A DNA stretch of 7,566 nt from Bacteroidales bacterium UBA714. GTDB lineage: Bacteria; Bacteroidota; Bacteroidia; Bacteroidales; UBA932. The position numbers and the translations under genes were made by a program. The stretch lies in the NCBI GenBank assembly GCA_002298075.1, contig DBLW01000082.1:1-7566 (forward strand), written 5' to 3'. Of this stretch, positions 5,209 to 7,566 are shown piece after piece (within the stretch, counting starts at the first letter, position 1; each line of letters starts with the position of its first letter). The notes under the pieces were generated by a model that made no database searches, was not told the origin of the DNA, and was given only the letters and a program-made list of their open reading frames with translations.

Positions 5209-6800
5209 TGAGTTTACAAGTCTGTTCTATAACTTATGCCCATCCCGGGGAGGATGTGCTTTTTCATGATATGAGCCTGTCTGTGTCAGACGGGGAAAAA
5301 ATTGCGGTCGCAGGTAACAACGGTGCAGGAAAATCCACCTTGCTGAAGATAATCTCAGGGGAACTTCTGCCTTCTTGCGGACAGGTCATGTATGAGGGGA
5401 AGGTTTATGTTGTTCCACAGCATTTCGGACAGTTCAACGACATGACTGTTGCCCATGCCTTAGGTGTCGGAAAAAAGCTGGAGGCTTTGCATAATATTTT
5501 GGCAGGAAGTGTATCGGAAGACGATTTTACTGCTCTTGGCGATGACTGGGATATTGAGAACCGTGCTGCCCGTGCACTGGATCAGTGGGGCATTGGACAT
5601 CTTCCGCTTGATTCTCCGATGAACCGTTTGAGCGGAGGGGAGAAGACCAGGGCCTTCCTTGCGGGCATAGAGATGAATTCTCCGTCCATTGTGCTTATGG
5701 ATGAGCCTACCAATCATCTGGATTCCGTTTCCAGGGAACTTTTGTACAATTTTGTGGAGTCCTCGCGTTCTGCCGTCATTGTCGTCAGCCATGACAGGGA
5801 ACTGTTGAACAGGATGTCTTCTATTTATGAACTTTCTGACGGAAGGCTTGCTTATTATCCGATGAGCTATGATGAGTACGAGGCCGTTAGGGATGCCGGG
5901 CGCCAGGCTCTTGTGTCCCAATTGGAAAATTGCCGGAAAGAATTGGCCAAGGCCCGCAAGACCGCGCAGGATGCCATGCAGAGGCAGCTCAAACATAATT
6001 CACGCGGCGAGAAGCATAGCCAGAAGAAAGGGCTGGCAAGGATTGTAATGGGGAATATGAAGGATCAGGCAGAAAATTCCACGGCACGTCTTGACAAGGT
6101 GCAGCAGGAGAAGATGCAGGAAATGAACGCTAAGATACGCGGTCTCAATGATTCCATTACGGATATCCTTGCCATGAAAGTGGATTTCCATACTCCTGTG
6201 CAGCATTTGGGAAAGCGTCAGATTGAGACTTGCGGGCTGAATTATGCTTATGGAGATTCCGGTCTTATGTGGGGCGGGGGATTGGATATTATTGTACGTT
6301 GCGGGGAGCGTATTCATTTGACGGGGGATAACGGCTCCGGAAAAAGCACATTTCTGCGGCTTCTTGTAGGGGAACTGGAGCCTGTGCAGGGAAGTGTCTG
6401 GAGAAGCGGAGGGCTGGAATATGTTTATCTGGACCAGGAATATTCTTTTCTTGACGGCAGTCTCAGTGTTTTCGGGCAGGTGCAGCGCTATGGTGTGAAT
6501 GTTCCGGAGCATGAGCTTAAGATTTGTCTGTGCCGGTTCCTGTTTACCGAGCCATTCTGGGACAGGAAATGCAGCAGTCTCAGCGGGGGAGAGAAGATGA
6601 GGCTGGCATTGTGCTGTCTGATGGTCAGAAAGAGCACACCGGACATAATCATTGCTGATGAGCCGACGAATAATATTGATATCACGAATATGAAGATTCT
6701 GTCAGCATCATTGAAGGATTATGGCGGCACTTTGATTGTTGTCAGTCATGATGCTGCTTTTGCCAGGGAAATCGGTCTTAGCCGCACTATTGCCCTGTAG
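5208..6800 (+). CDS. ABC-F family ATPase (ribosome-associated translation factor)
   Basis: The 530-residue protein has two ATP-binding cassettes and no membrane segments, the ABC-F layout. Cassette 1 has Walker A GNNGAGKST (36-44), signature LSGGE (141-145), Walker B IVLMDEPTNHLD (161-172) and SHD (194-196). Cassette 2 has GDNGSGKST (373-381), LSGGE (458-462), IIIADEPTNNID (480-491, NNID in place of the usual NHLD) and SHD (513-515). Between them, residues about 215-330 form a charged helical linker with a basic loop near 259-285, the region that reaches into the ribosome in this family. The protein ends soon after the second SHD, so there is no C-terminal extension. ABC-F proteins bind the ribosomal E site and either assist stalled translation or displace ribosome-targeting antibiotics; this sequence does not show which. 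A dedicated promoter and a translated leader make an inducible, antibiotic-responsive role plausible but unproven. The start at 5208 overlaps the leader peptide stop codon. Confidence 0.93.
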   Translation: MSLQVCSITYAHPGEDVLFHDMSLSVSDGEKIAVAGNNGAGKSTLLKIISGELLPSCGQVMYEGKVYVVPQHFGQFNDMTVAHALGVGKKLEALHNILAGSVSEDDFTALGDDWDIENRAARALDQWGIGHLPLDSPMNRLSGGEKTRAFLAGIEMNSPSIVLMDEPTNHLDSVSRELLYNFVESSRSAVIVVSHDRELLNRMSSIYELSDGRLAYYPMSYDEYEAVRDAGRQALVSQLENCRKELAKARKTAQDAMQRQLKHNSRGEKHSQKKGLARIVMGNMKDQAENSTARLDKVQQEKMQEMNAKIRGLNDSITDILAMKVDFHTPVQHLGKRQIETCGLNYAYGDSGLMWGGGLDIIVRCGERIHLTGDNGSGKSTFLRLLVGELEPVQGSVWRSGGLEYVYLDQEYSFLDGSLSVFGQVQRYGVNVPEHELKICLCRFLFTEPFWDRKCSSLSGGEKMRLALCCLMVRKSTPDIIIADEPTNNIDITNMKILSASLKDYGGTLIVVSHDAAFAREIGLSRTIAL

Positions 6801-7160
6801 TTGTATATATTCGGATTTTTTCGTGTTTTTGCGGTGTCCGTGCTATAGCTGATGGTGTTTTCATTATTGTGGATTGCATGGGAAAATGCTGTATTTAGTG
6901 GACATTTTTATGCTGATTGGTGTGTATATATAGCAGAATGCTGTTATTTTTGTGTTGATTGTATAGCCTGATATAAGCAAAATTTTTCCTTTTGAATTGT
7001 TGTTCAAATCTTGTTAAGAGAATATTTGTTTTGCTTTTATGTTCATATGTTCTTTTAGTCTGAAAGCTATTGCTGGAAATATGTAAATTATATTAATTTC
7101 TGATATTTCTTACTTCGTTCTGCATCTTTTGCATTTTATCATATTTTTTTGGAATGGTTA
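6801..7160. other. AT-rich intergenic stretch with no gene seen
   Basis: This stretch is clearly richer in A and T than the flanking genes and frequently interrupted by stop codons on both strands. I found no plausible coding frame, promoter consensus or strong secondary structure here apart from a weak hairpin at 6930-6950. Confidence 0.6.
6930..6950 (+). terminator. Weak possible terminator downstream of the ABC-F gene
   Basis: ATAGCA (6930-6935) pairs with TGCTGT (6939-6944), including one U-G pair, around a GAA loop, followed by TATTTTT. It lies about 130 bases after the ABC-F stop. The stem is short and AT-rich, so confidence is low. Confidence 0.3.
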
Positions 7161-7191
7161 TTGCATATATGAAATAAAAGCAGTACCTTTG
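7161..7191 (+). promoter_or_regulatory. Strong Bacteroidota-type promoter
   Basis: TTG at 7161-7163 and TACCTTTG at 7184-7191 are separated by 20 bases, the same arrangement and the same -7 sequence as the ABC-F promoter. The predicted start of transcription is near 7197-7199, directly at the base of a hairpin. No protein-coding frame of normal length follows within the window. Confidence 0.75.
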
Positions 7192-7197
7192 CAAACG

Positions 7198-7314
7198 AGT
7201 TGTTCAGAGAATTCTTCAGTAATTCTTACAACTTATTGGTTATTAGTTTTAGTGTTATTAATTATGTGGTTAGTATGAGGTGTCCCCGCGCGAGCGGCGA
7301 TGTCTCATTTTTTT
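7198..7314 (+). ncRNA. Predicted short structured transcript (small RNA or attenuated leader)
   Basis: Between the promoter at 7161-7191 and the terminator at 7275-7314 lies a segment of about 117 bases with no convincing protein frame. Its 5' end folds as a two-part hairpin: AGTTGT (7198-7203) with ACAACT (7228-7233) outside, and AGAATT (7208-7213) with AATTCT (7221-7226) inside, around a 7-base loop. An AT-rich single-stranded stretch (7234-7274) follows, then the terminator stem. A promoter, a 5' stem at the expected start and a strong terminator within so short a distance point to an independent small RNA or to a leader whose terminator controls a gene beyond the window. I do not recognise it as 6S RNA, tmRNA, SRP RNA, RNase P RNA or a known riboswitch. 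Confidence 0.45.
7275..7314 (+). terminator. Strong intrinsic terminator with GCGA tetraloop
   Basis: ATGAG (7275-7279) pairs with CTCAT (7304-7308), continued by three G-U pairs, TC/GA, one C-C mismatch and CCGC/GCGG (7286-7289 with 7294-7297), closing a GCGA (GNRA-type) loop at 7290-7293. Seven T follow at 7308-7314. A long GC-capped stem plus T run is a standard intrinsic terminator on the + strand. Confidence 0.8.
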
Positions 7315-7566
7315 ATATGGCATTTCTGCTGTTGTCTCAATAGCAAACTCTACTGATAAAGGATTTAGGGGATCACCGGTAAAAGGATTCAAGCTTTGTC
7401 CCCTGTGGCTCCCCTCGGGTCTCTCTTGGTCATGGCACTAATTGGCGGGCAGGTCGATTTTACACTGATCCGGTACACATGTCAAGAAAATGGTTTAAAA
7501 AACGGGCCGGATTTTTACCGAATGCCAACCAAAAGTAATTCGGTAAAAAATCGCACGATATTTTTA
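7315..7566. other. Repeat-rich sequence beyond the terminator, no gene recognised
   Basis: No coding frame of useful length is seen. AGGGGA (7367-7372) can pair with TCCCCT (7399-7404) to close a 26-base loop, and AAAGGATT appears twice, near 7358 and 7382. CGGTAAAA-type words occur at 7377-7384, inverted at 7512-7520, and at 7541-7548. Two short frames exist: ATG 7479 to TAA 7538 (19 codons, basic) and one from ATG 7522 that is still open at the window end; neither is supported beyond being open. The region could be a continuing 5' leader of a gene past 7566, but that cannot be shown here. Confidence 0.4.
7510..7552. repeat. 14-bp inverted repeat near the right edge
   Basis: GATTTTTACCGAAT (7510-7523) and ATTCGGTAAAAAATC (7538-7552) are reverse complements apart from one extra A in the right arm, with a 14-base spacer. 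It could be an RNA hairpin, an operator or a recombination site. It is not a typical + strand terminator because no T run directly follows the right arm. Confidence 0.75.

Noticed and set aside
7457..7485. Sigma-70-like promoter on the - strand (TTGACA, 17 bases, TAAAAT)
   Set aside because: Bacteroidota primary promoters do not use this consensus and no gene follows on the - strand; probably chance.
7479..7538. 19-codon basic frame MSRKWFKKRAGFLPNANQK
   Set aside because: It is short, has no clear ribosome site, and overlaps an inverted repeat that better explains the sequence constraint.
7522..7566. Frame from ATG 7522 open to the window end (MPTKSNSVKNRTIFL)
   Set aside because: Only 15 codons are visible and no ribosome site is evident; it could be a gene start but cannot be supported without more sequence.

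Overview
The window looks like chromosomal DNA from a member of the Bacteroidota, most likely the order Bacteroidales. Three intergenic gaps carry the promoter type typical of that group (TTG near -33, about 20 bases, then TAnnTTTG near -7). The protein families fit too: a DUF4838 glycan-related protein, a GIN-domain (DUF2807) lipoprotein and an acyltransferase of a Bacteroidota type. Genus cannot be settled from the window. All recognisable genes are on the + strand.

Layout: (1) positions 1-1695 hold the 3' part of a DUF4838 gene ending in a discoidin-like domain; its 5' end lies outside the window. (2) A good promoter at 1742-1773 precedes a 240-residue lipoprotein made of repeated VSGAS turns, predicted to be a small beta-helix. 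(3) From 2729 to 4999 there is a membrane-lipid-like cluster: a CDP-alcohol phosphatidyltransferase, an overlapping small GtrA-like membrane protein, and a PlsC-like acyltransferase 173 bases further on. The acyltransferase gene has an unusual density of perfect inverted repeats in its 3' half. (4) From 5017 to 6800 a promoter and a leader of about 150 bases precede a two-ATPase ABC-F protein. The leader encodes a 26-codon hydrophobic peptide whose stop codon overlaps the ABC-F start codon (TAATG). (5) From 6801 to the end no convincing protein gene is visible. The first 360 bases are AT-rich and featureless; then a strong promoter, a 5' hairpin and a strong intrinsic terminator define a predicted transcript of about 117 nt, followed by about 250 bases of repeat-rich sequence running off the window.

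How the genes may work together: the phosphatidyltransferase and acyltransferase both fit phospholipid or aminolipid synthesis, and the GtrA-like protein could move a lipid-linked group across the inner membrane; this grouping is an inference from position. The ABC-F protein should act on the ribosome, and its leader resembles the translated leaders that control antibiotic-responsive ABC-F genes in other bacteria. The DUF4838 protein and the lipoprotein appear to be independent envelope or glycan-related genes.

The points most worth a second look are the ABC-F leader peptide, the hairpins inside the acyltransferase gene, and the terminated short transcript at 7198-7314. No mobile element, CRISPR array, tRNA or rRNA was recognised.
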